The position numbers and the translations under genes were made by a program. A model generated the notes under the pieces. That model saw nothing but the letters and a program-made list of their open reading frames with translations. It was not told where the DNA came from and ran no database searches. Shown here piece by piece: positions 1-8,735 of a DNA stretch of 64,000 nt. The first letter of the stretch is position 1; each line of letters begins with the position of its first letter. Origin of the DNA: Lachnospiraceae bacterium (GTDB lineage Bacteria; Bacillota; Clostridia; Lachnospirales; Lachnospiraceae). The stretch lies in contig JAFRSD010000009.1 in NCBI GenBank assembly GCA_017427775.1, positions 124,001 through 188,000 of the forward strand, written 5' to 3'.

Positions 1-2
1 GA

Positions 3-86
3 CCGGATATGGGAGTGCAGCCGGTAACGGCGGTGCATTCCGGGCACCTGAAAGCGCGAGGGTGCAATACAACACAGACAGTTTAG
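3..86 (+). CDS. Possible C-terminal end of an upstream protein (partial)
   Basis: The reading frame is open from the left edge and ends with TAG at 84-86, 16 bases before the next start. The 27 visible residues (ending CNTTQTV) match no family I recognise. One other forward frame is also open here, so coding status rests mainly on the natural fit of the stop just upstream of the next ribosome binding site. The start lies outside the window. Confidence 0.4.
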   Translation, partial: PDMGVQPVTAVHSGHLKARGCNTTQTV

Positions 87-102
87 GAAAAGGAGAGTCA
101 TT

Positions 103-1017
103 ATGGACACAGCTCTGGTAGTAATGGCAGCAGGTATGGGAAGCCGGTTCGGCGGAGGAATCAAGCAGCTTGAACATGTCGGACCGAGTGGCGAGATCAT
201 CATGGACTATTCCATCTATGCCGCGAAGGAAGCAGGCTTCAATAAGGTTGTTTTCATTATCCGCAGAGATCTTGAGAAGGATTTCCGCGAGATCATCGGA
301 AACCGTATTGAGAAGTATATCGATGTTGCCTATGTATTTCAGGAAATGGACAACATTCCGGAAGGGTTTACCGTTCCGGAAGGCCGCAAAAAGCCCTGGG
401 GAACCGGGCAGGCCGTTCTTTCCTGTCTCGGCGTTTTAGATTGTCCGTTCGTCGTGATCAACGCCGATGACTTCTACGGAAAGGAAGCTTTCCGTGCGAC
501 ACACGACTATCTGGTAAGCCTTCCCGAGGAAAGCAAAGGTCAGTACTGTATGGCCGGTTTCGTTCTCGGAAACACGTTAAGCGAGAACGGAATGGTTACT
601 CGCGGAGTGTGCGAAGTTAAGGAAGGACACCTTTCTACAGTTGAAGAATGCTTCTCCTTGAAGAGGGATGGAGAGGTCGTAACCGGAGAGGACGGCGACG
701 GAAATCCGAAGCAGTTTGATCCGAGTGTTCCGGTATCGATGAATTTGTGGGGATTCACGCCGGACTTTTTAGAGGAACTTCAGAACCGTTTCGCGGACTT
801 CCTCCGCACGGAGGCAGCAGCCAATCCGCTTAAGTCGGAATACCTTCTTCCGAAGATCGTCGGAGAGATGGTTAAGAGCGGACGCGCATCGGTAGCCGTA
901 CTTCCGACCGCGGACAAATGGTTCGGTGTCACCTATAAAGAAGACAAGCCGCTCTTCGTGGAGTCGATCAATAAACTGATCGCCAAAGGAGAGTTCCCGG
1001 CGGAGATTTTCCATTAG
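103..1017 (+). CDS. Nucleotidyltransferase family protein (sugar-nucleotide type)
   Basis: A 304-residue cytoplasmic enzyme of the NTP-transferase (GT-A-like) fold, which moves a nucleotidyl group from an NTP to a sugar phosphate or similar acceptor. The N-terminal glycine-rich NTP loop is clear (residues 6-19, VVMAAGMGSRFGGG), followed by KQL and, near residue 118, the INADDFYG metal-binding motif. The length is normal for a stand-alone transferase. The start is fixed by AAAAGGAGAG just upstream of ATG 103. The ComF-like gene follows after 27 bp on the same strand, probably in one transcript. The substrate cannot be told from sequence. Related proteins in Clostridia often sit beside choline- or aminoglycoside-type phosphotransferases, but the upstream gene is cut off here. 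Confidence 0.85.
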   Translation: MDTALVVMAAGMGSRFGGGIKQLEHVGPSGEIIMDYSIYAAKEAGFNKVVFIIRRDLEKDFREIIGNRIEKYIDVAYVFQEMDNIPEGFTVPEGRKKPWGTGQAVLSCLGVLDCPFVVINADDFYGKEAFRATHDYLVSLPEESKGQYCMAGFVLGNTLSENGMVTRGVCEVKEGHLSTVEECFSLKRDGEVVTGEDGDGNPKQFDPSVPVSMNLWGFTPDFLEELQNRFADFLRTEAAANPLKSEYLLPKIVGEMVKSGRASVAVLPTADKWFGVTYKEDKPLFVESINKLIAKGEFPAEIFH

Positions 1018-1044
1018 GTTCAGCCGAAGATGTATTGAGGTTTT

Positions 1045-1776
1045 ATGAATAGTATATTTGATCTGTTATACCCACCCCGTTGCCCTGTGTGTGACGGGGT
1101 TCGTTTTTTCAATGAACCCGTATGCTGCCCGCCCTGCCGCGAAAAGCTCAGGTTCATCGACGGGCCGGCGTGCATGTGCTGCGGCCGGCCGTTACAAAGT
1201 GCGGATACGGAGTACTGCTACGACTGCGCCAAGCGTAAGAGAAGTTACGAGAGAGGAATCTCGCTCGGTGTGTATGAAGGAGCGCTCAAGGATTCCGTTC
1301 TCAGGTTCAAATTCTCGGGACGGGAGGAGTATGCCGCCTTCTACGCGGCGTGTTTAGCGGAGCGGTACCGGAAGCAGCTGCACCGCTTCCGGCCGGACGT
1401 GATCCTGCCGGTTCCGATGCATAAGCGGAAGGAGCGGAAGCGCGGCTATAACCAGGCGGCGAGCCTGGCGAGGGAACTGTCCGGACTGATCGGTATCCCC
1501 ACGGACGAATCGATTCTTCTTCGCACGCGTTACACCTCGCCGCAGAAGGAACTGAACGACGTCGCGAGACTGCAGAACTTATTGAAGGCATTTGCCGTGG
1601 AGGAAGAAGCCCTTTCGGCATGGAAAAAGGACCACCCGTTTCAAAGGGTGATCCTTGTGGATGACATTTATACGACCGGCAGTACGATGGAAGCCTGCGC
1701 GTCACTTCTCAGACGGGCAGGGGCGGAAGCGGTCATGCCGGTAACCGTCGCCGTCGCGGGCGGATATATGCAGTAA
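1045..1776 (+). CDS. comF: ComF family protein (double zinc finger + phosphoribosyltransferase domain)
   Basis: 243 residues. The N-terminal 60 residues hold four CxxC-type pairs (CPVC, CCPPC, CMCC, CYDC), the zinc-ribbon region of ComF/GntX proteins. The C-terminal half is a phosphoribosyltransferase fold with the PRPP-binding loop VILVDDIYTTGST near residue 213. In competent bacteria ComF is needed for taking up single-stranded DNA across the membrane, but homologues are widespread in non-competent species and the reaction is unknown. No comFA helicase lies beside it here. It has a weak TTGAGG ribosome binding site 6-7 bases before ATG. It converges with the next, minus-strand gene, and I see no clear terminator in the 45-bp gap. 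Confidence 0.88.
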   Translation: MNSIFDLLYPPRCPVCDGVRFFNEPVCCPPCREKLRFIDGPACMCCGRPLQSADTEYCYDCAKRKRSYERGISLGVYEGALKDSVLRFKFSGREEYAAFYAACLAERYRKQLHRFRPDVILPVPMHKRKERKRGYNQAASLARELSGLIGIPTDESILLRTRYTSPQKELNDVARLQNLLKAFAVEEEALSAWKKDHPFQRVILVDDIYTTGSTMEACASLLRRAGAEAVMPVTVAVAGGYMQ

Positions 1777-1821
1777 AGCAATCCCGCGGGTCGAATATAG
1801 CGAGTCCCGTCGGTGCGCTCG

Positions 1822-2661
1822 TTACGCCTGTTCCGTAAGCCGAATGCCGTCTTCTTCAATCGTGATGAGACGGTTCTTATAGAGATTTCCGAGGGCACGT
1901 TTGAAAGCTGCCTTGCTGAGGCAGAAACGCGCTTTGATGTCTTCGGCGCTGCTCTTATCGTTGAACGGAAGGAACCCGCCTGCACCCTTCAGGGAAGAGA
2001 GGATCAGCTTCGCGTCGGAATCCATCTGCAGATGCGCCTTCTCACGAAGCGAAAGCGTCAGCTTTCCGTCGGGAAGCACTCTTGCCACGCGCGCTTCGAT
2101 GAGCTGGCCGGAGCGGAGCGGGTAGGGAAGGTCGTCCTTCGGAACGAGTGCGGAATAGGTATTGTCAACGGCGACAAATGCGCCGAAATTCCGGCTGACA
2201 TCGTAAACGACGCCGGACACGCGGTCGTCTTTTTTATATGGCGAATCCGTATGCAGATACTCGTAAACTTTCATGGTCGAGCAAAGGCGGCTGCTTTTAT
2301 CAACATAGAGGGAGACGAGTACTTCGTCGCCTTCCTTTAATGCGCGCGTCTGCTCGTGGAAAGGAAGAAACAGATTCTTGGCAAGTCCCCAGTCGAGGAA
2401 GGCGCCGATCTTGTTTACCTGTACGACCGGCAGAACGGCAAGTCCGCCGAGTTCGAGAGCGGGGATCTGCTTGGTTGAGATGATACGGTCCTCGGAATCC
2501 TTGTAGACAAATACCGTGACGGTATCTCCGGGCTGTTCGCCGTCCAGCTGATTCTTCGGCAGAAGCACCTGCTCCGAGGGATTGTCGTCCGCTTTCAGGT
2601 AGGCACCGTGCTCCGTGATCCGTTCTATTGTAAGGTCCTGTTTCTTTCCGAGTTCTATCAT
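1822..2661 (-). CDS. cvfB: S1-domain RNA-binding protein, CvfB/YitL family
   Basis: 279 residues. Three S1-like OB-fold modules (roughly residues 1-60, 65-130 and 145-210) are followed by a winged-helix segment (residues about 225-275, ending in RLITIEEDGIRLTEQA). This is the order known for CvfB/YitL, which binds RNA and affects virulence gene expression in staphylococci. The reading frame extends upstream, but ATG at 2661 is chosen because AAAAGGAG sits at the right distance and the protein then begins with the family-typical MIELGKKQDL. An extended -10 promoter lies directly upstream. The gene is divergent from the CAAX-type protease and shares a 190-bp promoter region with it. Confidence 0.9.
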   Translation of the reverse strand: MIELGKKQDLTIERITEHGAYLKADDNPSEQVLLPKNQLDGEQPGDTVTVFVYKDSEDRIISTKQIPALELGGLAVLPVVQVNKIGAFLDWGLAKNLFLPFHEQTRALKEGDEVLVSLYVDKSSRLCSTMKVYEYLHTDSPYKKDDRVSGVVYDVSRNFGAFVAVDNTYSALVPKDDLPYPLRSGQLIEARVARVLPDGKLTLSLREKAHLQMDSDAKLILSSLKGAGGFLPFNDKSSAEDIKARFCLSKAAFKRALGNLYKNRLITIEEDGIRLTEQA

Positions 2662-2694
2662 TGTCCGCTCCTTTTCAAGTTCCGTAACGCCTGT

Positions 2695-2723
2695 AGTATA
2701 GCATACTCCGTGGGAGAAATCCA
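2695..2723 (-). promoter_or_regulatory. Extended -10 promoter for cvfB
   Basis: On the minus strand: -35 TGGATT, a 17-bp spacer ending TGC, and -10 TATACT, that is, an extended -10 element. It lies 34 bases before the cvfB start codon. Confidence 0.6.
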
Positions 2724-2790
2724 TATGGGCGCCGATATTTTCCGATTGCAGTCGTATTTTCCCAAGGATGCCCTTATTTTTCAGAAAAAC

Positions 2791-2819
2791 TTGAGAAAAG
2801 GGTGGAGCCGTGATACAAT
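2791..2819 (+). promoter_or_regulatory. Sigma-A promoter for the CPBP protease gene
   Basis: TTGAGA (2791-2796), 17-bp spacer, TACAAT (2814-2819), 31 bases before the start codon at 2851. Confidence 0.75.
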
Positions 2820-2850
2820 GATAAAGCACAACGAGGGGAGGAGCTTTTTC

Positions 2851-3786
2851 ATGAAATCGAAAGAGACGGCACATGTGAATCTGGCATTTTTGCTGACGGT
2901 AATTGTGTACCTTGCGGTCTCTTTCTGTATCGAACTCTGGCAGGTCGTGACCAAGTCGGAGCTGGCGTTCCCGCCGCTGATCATCATAAGTCAGCTCGGG
3001 CTGTTCGCCGTACCGTTTCTGTATGCGGTTAAGAAGGGCAATATCCGGGAGAGTCTCGGATTTCATAAGATCTCGGTCGGGACGGGTGTGCTCGTCGTCC
3101 TGCTGATGATCTGTCTGGAGCCGGTGCTTACGTTTATCAACGCGCTTTCTCAGTGCTTTGTGGACGCGCCGACGACCGAGATGATAACGGAGCAGTCAAA
3201 GGTTTATCCGTTCCCCGTGATGTTTCTTCTGGTGGCGGTCTTACCCGCATTCTGTGAGGAGATCGTTTATAGAGGCGTATTCTTCCGGACATACCGGAAG
3301 GAAGCGGTTGTTCCGGGGGCGCTGCTTTCGGCATTCCTGTTCGGCGTTCTGCACGGGAATCTGAACCAGTTTGCGTACGCGCTTTTTATGGGATTTGTCA
3401 TCGCGCTGACCGTGTATGTGACGAAGTCGATTATTTCGGGAATGCTGATGCATCTGACCGTAAACGGCGTTTCGACCATTCTGCTTTACGCACTGCAGAA
3501 CTCCGAAACGCTGCAGGAGGAAGTTACCGCGGCGCAGGAGAAGACGGGACAATTCACCGTGATCGGCGTGCTCACCGATTACGGATTTACGGCACTGTTC
3601 GGCGGAATGCTTGCGTTCATTCTGTTCCAGGCGATCGCGAGAAAGTGCAGTATGTGGAGAGAACTCGGCGAAGCGTTCCGTGCGGAAGGCAAGACGAAGG
3701 CTTTCTTCGGTCTGTTTACGTGGCCGCTTACCGCTGCGGTTGCGGTGATGATCGGTTTGATGGTCATGAGCGAGTTTGTCGGTTAG
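2851..3786 (+). CDS. CPBP (CAAX protease/bacteriocin-processing) family intramembrane metalloprotease
   Basis: 311 residues with about eight hydrophobic segments. The catalytic signature of the CPBP (Abi/Rce1-like) family is present: FCEEIVYRGVF (EExxxR motif, near residue 133) and later FGVLHGNLNQF (FxxxH with a following Asn). Such enzymes are glutamate-type intramembrane proteases, some of which process prenylated or bacteriocin precursors. The substrate here is unknown and no bacteriocin gene is nearby. ATG 2851 is preferred over upstream in-frame codons because GGGGAGGAG precedes it and the sigma-A promoter lies at 2791-2819. It is followed by trxB after a 56-bp gap that contains a small hairpin. 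Confidence 0.9.
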   Translation: MKSKETAHVNLAFLLTVIVYLAVSFCIELWQVVTKSELAFPPLIIISQLGLFAVPFLYAVKKGNIRESLGFHKISVGTGVLVVLLMICLEPVLTFINALSQCFVDAPTTEMITEQSKVYPFPVMFLLVAVLPAFCEEIVYRGVFFRTYRKEAVVPGALLSAFLFGVLHGNLNQFAYALFMGFVIALTVYVTKSIISGMLMHLTVNGVSTILLYALQNSETLQEEVTAAQEKTGQFTVIGVLTDYGFTALFGGMLAFILFQAIARKCSMWRELGEAFRAEGKTKAFFGLFTWPLTAAVAVMIGLMVMSEFVG

Positions 3787-3801
3787 AATAATACGAAGGA
3801 A

Positions 3802-3821
3802 TAAGGCCTGCGCGGGCCTTA
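3802..3821 (+). other. Intergenic hairpin before trxB
   Basis: TAAGGCC (3802-3808) pairs with GGCCTTA (3815-3821) around a 6-base loop. No T-run follows, so it is not a classic terminator. It may stabilise or process the transcript between the protease gene and trxB. Confidence 0.4.
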
Positions 3822-3842
3822 CGGAAAAGGAGATAAAGTATC

Positions 3843-4760
3843 ATGTATGATGTTGTGATTATCGGATCCGGTCCGGCCGGAATGGCTGCGGCAGTGTATG
3901 CAGCCCGTGCCGAGCTCACATTTGTCGTAGTGGAAAAGGATATGAGCGGCGGCCAGATCTTGGAGACCTCCGAGATTGACAATTACCCGGGCTATCCTTC
4001 CATCAGCGGATTCGAGCTTGCGGAGAAGTTCCGCGCCCATGCAGAGGCGTGCGGCACCGAGATCATCGAGAATATCACGATCGAAGATTTCCGCAGGATC
4101 GAAGGCGGTTATGAACTCGTATTTGACGGCAATAAGACGATGGAGACGAAGACCATCCTGATCGCGACCGGAGCAAAACCGAGACGGCTCGGGTGTCCGG
4201 GCGAGGAGGAACTGACCGGCGCGGGCGTATCTTATTGTGCGACCTGTGACGGCGCGTTTTTCAAGGGACGTGATGTCATTGTTGTCGGCGGCGGCAACAC
4301 GGCGGTCGAGGATGCGATATTCCTTGCGCGCGGCTGCAAGAGCGTAACGCTTGTGCACCGCAGGGATTCGCTTCGTGCTTCCCGTAATCTCGTGACCAAG
4401 CTGAAGAGCCTGCCGAACGTGGAAATCGTGTGGGACAGCACCGTGGAGCGTATTTACGGAAACGGTATGGTGGAGTCCGTGCTTCTTAGAAACGTGAAGA
4501 CCGGCGAACTGACTGACCGGAAGGCAAGCGGTGTATTTGTTGCGGTCGGAACGAAGCCGAGCAACCTCGGTTGGCAGGATAAGATTCCCTGTGATGAGGG
4601 CGGATATTTCATCGCCGGTGAGAACTGCGAGACGCAGGTGCCCGGTATCTTTGCAGCCGGTGACGTCCGTACGAAGAGTCTTCGCCAGGTGATCACGGCG
4701 GCGGCTGACGGAGCCAATGCGATCTACCGGATCGAGCAGTATCTGGCAGAGCAGGAATAG
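3843..4760 (+). CDS. trxB: Thioredoxin-disulfide reductase
   Basis: 305 residues, the normal length. A flavoprotein that passes electrons from NADPH through FAD to thioredoxin in the cytoplasm. The FAD-binding GxGxxG is at residues 8-13 (GSGPAG), the redox-active disulfide is C132-A-T-C135 followed by Asp, the NADPH-binding GGGNTA lies near residue 149, and the C-terminal FAD motif is GIFAAGDVR. It is preceded by AAAAGGAG and ends with a strong terminator. No thioredoxin gene lies beside it. Confidence 0.96.
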   Translation: MYDVVIIGSGPAGMAAAVYAARAELTFVVVEKDMSGGQILETSEIDNYPGYPSISGFELAEKFRAHAEACGTEIIENITIEDFRRIEGGYELVFDGNKTMETKTILIATGAKPRRLGCPGEEELTGAGVSYCATCDGAFFKGRDVIVVGGGNTAVEDAIFLARGCKSVTLVHRRDSLRASRNLVTKLKSLPNVEIVWDSTVERIYGNGMVESVLLRNVKTGELTDRKASGVFVAVGTKPSNLGWQDKIPCDEGGYFIAGENCETQVPGIFAAGDVRTKSLRQVITAAADGANAIYRIEQYLAEQE

Positions 4761-4767
4761 GAATGCG

Positions 4768-4798
4768 GCCCCGGCCGGGAGCGGTCCGGGGCTTTTTT
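4768..4798 (+). terminator. Rho-independent terminator after trxB
   Basis: GCCCCGG (4768-4774) pairs with CCGGGGC (4786-4792), followed by six T. Confidence 0.9.
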
Positions 4799-4830
4799 AA
4801 GAATAACTCGTTGTGTGGGATTTGGTTTTT

Positions 4831-4868
4831 GAAAGGAGTATCGCGCGTGTGGGCGCGATAGAAAAGGT
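4831..4868 (+). promoter_or_regulatory. Shine-Dalgarno separated from the start codon by a hairpin
   Basis: GAAAGGAG (4831-4838) is followed at once by an 8-bp perfect hairpin, TATCGCGC (4839-4846), loop GTGTGG, GCGCGATA (4853-4860), and then 8 bases to ATG 4869. If the hairpin forms, the Shine-Dalgarno is 8 bases from the start. A weaker AAAAGG lies only 2 bases before the ATG. Confidence 0.5.
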
Positions 4869-7232
4869 ATGCGAAAGAAGAATAGTGTTTTACGAAAGAC
4901 TAAGGTCGGCATGCTGCTGGCCTTTTTGTTGTGTTCGATGCTTGTTGCCGGCTGCGGAAAGAAAAGCGGCAGGGACATTATGGGCGGTGTAACGCCGGAA
5001 GTTACGGACGTTCCTACGGAACAAGTGTCGCCGACCCCGTCGCCGACACCGGAGATTCCCTTTGTAAAGCGGGCATATGAGACCGCTTCACGGGATGATG
5101 TTTACCTTGTTCCGGTGAATGCCTTAACGAAGGATTTGTTTCTCATGTCAACCTGCTGCGCGGGAGATTACGTCCTCGTATGGCTTATGTCTACCGAGGA
5201 TTCGGGCGATGAGATCCCGGAGAGTGTGTTCACAATTCTGGAACCGGCTGTCAGCAACGCACAGCACAGTGTTTCGGTGAACTTTTCCGTAACCGACCCC
5301 AAGCTGCTTGCGGACGGAACGGTGATCTTAGAGGACAGAGCATCCGGCCGGATCCATGTATATAACAATACGCTGACCGAAGTGAATTCCTTCATGCTGC
5401 GCGGAAGCAATGTGTCGGGCATGATCGATATATCCGCCGACGGTACGATCTGGCACACGGACAAGAGCGCGGGTAAGCTTCTTGCAACCGGTTTAAACGG
5501 ACAGCCGGCCGGAGAATATGCTTACGACGCGGAGTTCAGTATCAACCGTCTCTTAAGTGATTCGGACGGCCGCAGATGCTTCCTCGCGGAAGAGACCGGC
5601 GCCCATCATTATCACTATCTGTACGTCTCAAAGAACGGAGAAGTATCTTACCGGAGCGAAGCGGAAGCGGCACCCGGCAATGGTTGGAATGCGGCCGGAT
5701 ATATCCCGTATTCGGCACCGGAAAATGAGAGCACATCCGCCACATGGATATTCCGTGAGCCGGGCTATTCCCGCGAGAGTGTCATTTTCCCGAAGAGCGT
5801 CATGCAGGAGGAGGTTGACTGCCTTCAGAACGACCGGCTGCTCAGCTGTATCTACCGTTGGACTGACAGCGAAACCTGCGTGATCGATCATCTCTTTTAT
5901 GATATGAATGAGGGAACGGTTTCCGGCGTTCTTTCGGCGGAAGAATTCCCGGCGTATTCCTATCTGGCCGCGAAAGGAATCCTGGACGGCGGATATGTTT
6001 TATTCACCGCGGACAATGAGCTTGCCGGCGGGACCGATTTTCTGCTTTGGTCGGCTGCGGAGCATTGTGAACCCATCAGCGGGTTCTGCGATTTTCGAAA
6101 GGATGATCCTTCGGAAATCCTTTCGGAACGCCTTAAGGAAGCGGAGAAATACGGCATTGTGATCACGCCGGACCGCATGACGGACGACGGAACGGATGAG
6201 GCGCTAACCGATATCCGGGCGGAGATGGATTTCATCAACGCCATGATATTGGATGCGAAAGCAAACCCCGAAGTGCTTCAGGCAAAGTCCGGCGGCGCGC
6301 TTCACCCGGAGAACGGAAGCAATAACGACGGCGCGAACTATACCTTCAATCGTCATGTCTTTTCCACGTTTTATCTGAAGGAACACGGTGCTGAACGCCG
6401 TGACGTATTCTACCGTTATGTGGACGCCCTGTGCGCAGGCGAAGACAGCTTTGATTGTCCGAACGAAGGGTGTGCGAACTGGAGCAGCGGCAAATTTGCC
6501 ATCATGTTCTTCCCGATCGCCGGGCTCTACGCGGACGCCGAATACATCGGAAACGGCCGGGCGAAGATTACGTACAAGATTCCGAAGGAAGAGTTCTTAG
6601 CGAAGGAGCGCGACTTTGAGGAGCGGATCACGGCAATCCTGAACGATGCCCTTGAGGATGATTATTCGGAGTTCGAGAAGGCACTTGCCCTTTATGAATT
6701 CCTGACCGAATATACCGTTTACGATTATGATATGTTAGACCATAACGAAGAAGAAGCGTGGACGGAGCGGCAGTCCGCCTACCGCGTGCTCATGGAGAGG
6801 CAGGGCATCTGCGGGGAGATCGCACAGTTATATCAGTATCTCGCGCTGCAGTGCGGCGTGGATATGGATGAGTGTGTCGGGATGCCTGTTCAGTCCGGAG
6901 CGGACATGCATGCCTGGGATTATATCAATCTCGGCGGCAAAGGATATCTGCTTGACGCCACATGGGGAATCACCCATAAGCATGCGCCGGATCTGAAGTA
7001 TTTCCTCTTTACGGATGAACTGCGCGAGGGACGCGACGGTTACCTGACGGAATCGGTTGACGTGGGATTTGCCGGTTTGTACGGTGCCCGTAAGATCTAT
7101 TCCTTCGCGGCAAATGACACGCGCTACAGTGAGCTCTGGGAAGGAACCTACGTCGGATTCGACGAGGACGAGAATTGTATCTTCTATCGTGATCAGAAGG
7201 GCGCGCTGCACCGTTTTAACTACGGGGAATGA
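4869..7232 (+). CDS. Surface lipoprotein with C-terminal transglutaminase-like domain
   Basis: 787 residues. A lipoprotein signal peptide ends in the lipobox LVAGC (Cys29), followed by a charged stretch and a Thr/Pro linker (residues about 53-64). Residues about 75-420 are beta-rich and may form a propeller-like region; I recognise no family. The C-terminal third carries the transglutaminase-like triad in order: Cys in ERQGICGEIAQLY, His in MHAWDYINL, Asp in YLLDATWG. Such domains act as proteases, crosslinkers or peptidoglycan-linked enzymes, and the activity here is unknown. The gene stands alone after the trxB terminator. The hairpin between its Shine-Dalgarno and start codon is unusual. 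Confidence 0.85.
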   Translation: MRKKNSVLRKTKVGMLLAFLLCSMLVAGCGKKSGRDIMGGVTPEVTDVPTEQVSPTPSPTPEIPFVKRAYETASRDDVYLVPVNALTKDLFLMSTCCAGDYVLVWLMSTEDSGDEIPESVFTILEPAVSNAQHSVSVNFSVTDPKLLADGTVILEDRASGRIHVYNNTLTEVNSFMLRGSNVSGMIDISADGTIWHTDKSAGKLLATGLNGQPAGEYAYDAEFSINRLLSDSDGRRCFLAEETGAHHYHYLYVSKNGEVSYRSEAEAAPGNGWNAAGYIPYSAPENESTSATWIFREPGYSRESVIFPKSVMQEEVDCLQNDRLLSCIYRWTDSETCVIDHLFYDMNEGTVSGVLSAEEFPAYSYLAAKGILDGGYVLFTADNELAGGTDFLLWSAAEHCEPISGFCDFRKDDPSEILSERLKEAEKYGIVITPDRMTDDGTDEALTDIRAEMDFINAMILDAKANPEVLQAKSGGALHPENGSNNDGANYTFNRHVFSTFYLKEHGAERRDVFYRYVDALCAGEDSFDCPNEGCANWSSGKFAIMFFPIAGLYADAEYIGNGRAKITYKIPKEEFLAKERDFEERITAILNDALEDDYSEFEKALALYEFLTEYTVYDYDMLDHNEEEAWTERQSAYRVLMERQGICGEIAQLYQYLALQCGVDMDECVGMPVQSGADMHAWDYINLGGKGYLLDATWGITHKHAPDLKYFLFTDELREGRDGYLTESVDVGFAGLYGARKIYSFAANDTRYSELWEGTYVGFDEDENCIFYRDQKGALHRFNYGE

Positions 7233-7310
7233 TAACGAACTTACGGGGGAACGTTTCGGAACACGGCGAGGCAGAGAGCCCGGTGAATATGAAGAAAGCG
7301 AGGTACGGCT

Positions 7311-8735
7311 GTGACTACAAGAGAGGAAGCATTATCCTTCGGACTGTCCTTTCCGGACACGTATCAGGACGCGCCGTTTCATGACGCGAACTGGCAGCTT
7401 GTGCGGTACAGGGCCAATAAGAAGGCGTTTCTTTGGACATACGAAAAGGACGGTTTTGTGAACCTGAATCTGAAGACCGCGCCGGACAGGGCATACTTTC
7501 TTCGCGGACGTTTCAGCTCGGTGCTCCCGGCTTATCACCAGAATAAGGATCATTGGATCACGGTCGTTCTCGACGGAAGCATCCCGGACGAAGAGGTCCG
7601 AATGATGATTGCGGAAAGCTACGACCTGATCTCGGATAATCCGACGAAACGGATCTACGAGGCGGTGAAGAAGATCCCTTACGGCCGCGTGGCCACCTAC
7701 GGACAGATTGCCGCCCTCGCGGGCAACCCGCGGATGTCGCGGGCGGTCGGAAACGCGCTTCACAAGAATCCGGATCCCGACGGCATTCCGTGCTACCGCG
7801 TCGTGAACGCGCAGGGCAGACTCGCGGAGGCATTTGTCTTCGGCGGGGTCAATGTGCAGGAACGGCTTTTGAAAGAAGAGGGTGTCGAGGTGACAGACGG
7901 TGTTGTGAATCTTTCAAAGTTCCAATGGAAGCAGCGCAAACTGTTCTTCACGGACCTTGACGAGACGCTTCTTACTTCGGATAAAAAAGTGTCGCCTCTG
8001 ACCTATGCGGAACTGCAGAAATTCGCGGAGCGGGGCAACAGTCTCGTGATCGCGTCGGGGCGAAGCCTCCACAGCGCGATGAGTGTGCAGAAGGAGCTGG
8101 GACTGGACTTTCCACAGAGCTATATCGTCGCGTCGAACGGATGCCTGATCTATGACTGTGACCGGAAGGAGACCATATTCCGGGCAGGCGTTCCGTTTCC
8201 GGTTGTCGCGGAGATATTCCGGATGGCGCGCGAGCAGGGCATGTATGTGCAGACGTACAGCGACGACCGGATCATCGCGCCCGGAGAGACGGAGGAGCTC
8301 GAGCGGTACAGCAAATTCGTTCGGACGCCGATCCTTCTTGCGGCCGACCCGATTCCGCATCTCGATAAACCGCCTTGCAAAGTGCTTTCCATCGAACTGC
8401 ATGACCACGAAAAGCAGGAGCGTTTCCGTGCGTCCGTGACGGAACGTTTCGGGGATGTGATCGATACGATGTATTCGTCGCCGTATTACCTTGAGATCAT
8501 TCCGAAGGGCTGCGGCAAGGGTCCGGCAGCCGTAAGACTGGCGGAGCACCTGGGAATTCCGGTTTCCGACACCTGTGCGGCCGGCGATGAGGAGAATGAC
8601 ATCAGCATGATTGAAATGACCGGTCTCGGCATCGCCATGTGTAACGGCAAGGAGGAGGTCCGCCGCGCAGCCGACGCGGTGACCGAAGCGGATAACAACC
8701 ATGACGGTCTTGTGCCGTTTATCAGGAATCTGTAG
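7311..8735 (+). CDS. Fusion protein: YjbR/MmcQ domain + alkyltransferase-like (MGMT) domain + Cof-type HAD hydrolase
   Basis: 474 residues, GTG start with a short GAGGT upstream. Residues 1-108 are an MmcQ/YjbR-like domain (CyaY-like fold, often next to DNA-alkyl repair functions). Residues 112-195 match the DNA-binding/active-site domain of O6-alkylguanine-DNA alkyltransferase, with PYGRVATYGQIA, MSRAVGNAL and a PCYRV active-site motif (Cys161). The usual motif is PCHRV, so His is replaced by Tyr. From residue 209 a full Cof-type HAD phosphatase follows (TDLDETLLT, D215/D217; later AAGDEENDISM). The first two domains are a known pair; the added HAD is the odd part. There is no stop or frameshift between domains, so a single polypeptide is predicted. 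The combination suggests repair of alkylated DNA plus phosphate removal, but this is inference. Confidence 0.85.
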   Translation: MTTREEALSFGLSFPDTYQDAPFHDANWQLVRYRANKKAFLWTYEKDGFVNLNLKTAPDRAYFLRGRFSSVLPAYHQNKDHWITVVLDGSIPDEEVRMMIAESYDLISDNPTKRIYEAVKKIPYGRVATYGQIAALAGNPRMSRAVGNALHKNPDPDGIPCYRVVNAQGRLAEAFVFGGVNVQERLLKEEGVEVTDGVVNLSKFQWKQRKLFFTDLDETLLTSDKKVSPLTYAELQKFAERGNSLVIASGRSLHSAMSVQKELGLDFPQSYIVASNGCLIYDCDRKETIFRAGVPFPVVAEIFRMAREQGMYVQTYSDDRIIAPGETEELERYSKFVRTPILLAADPIPHLDKPPCKVLSIELHDHEKQERFRASVTERFGDVIDTMYSSPYYLEIIPKGCGKGPAAVRLAEHLGIPVSDTCAAGDEENDISMIEMTGLGIAMCNGKEEVRRAADAVTEADNNHDGLVPFIRNL

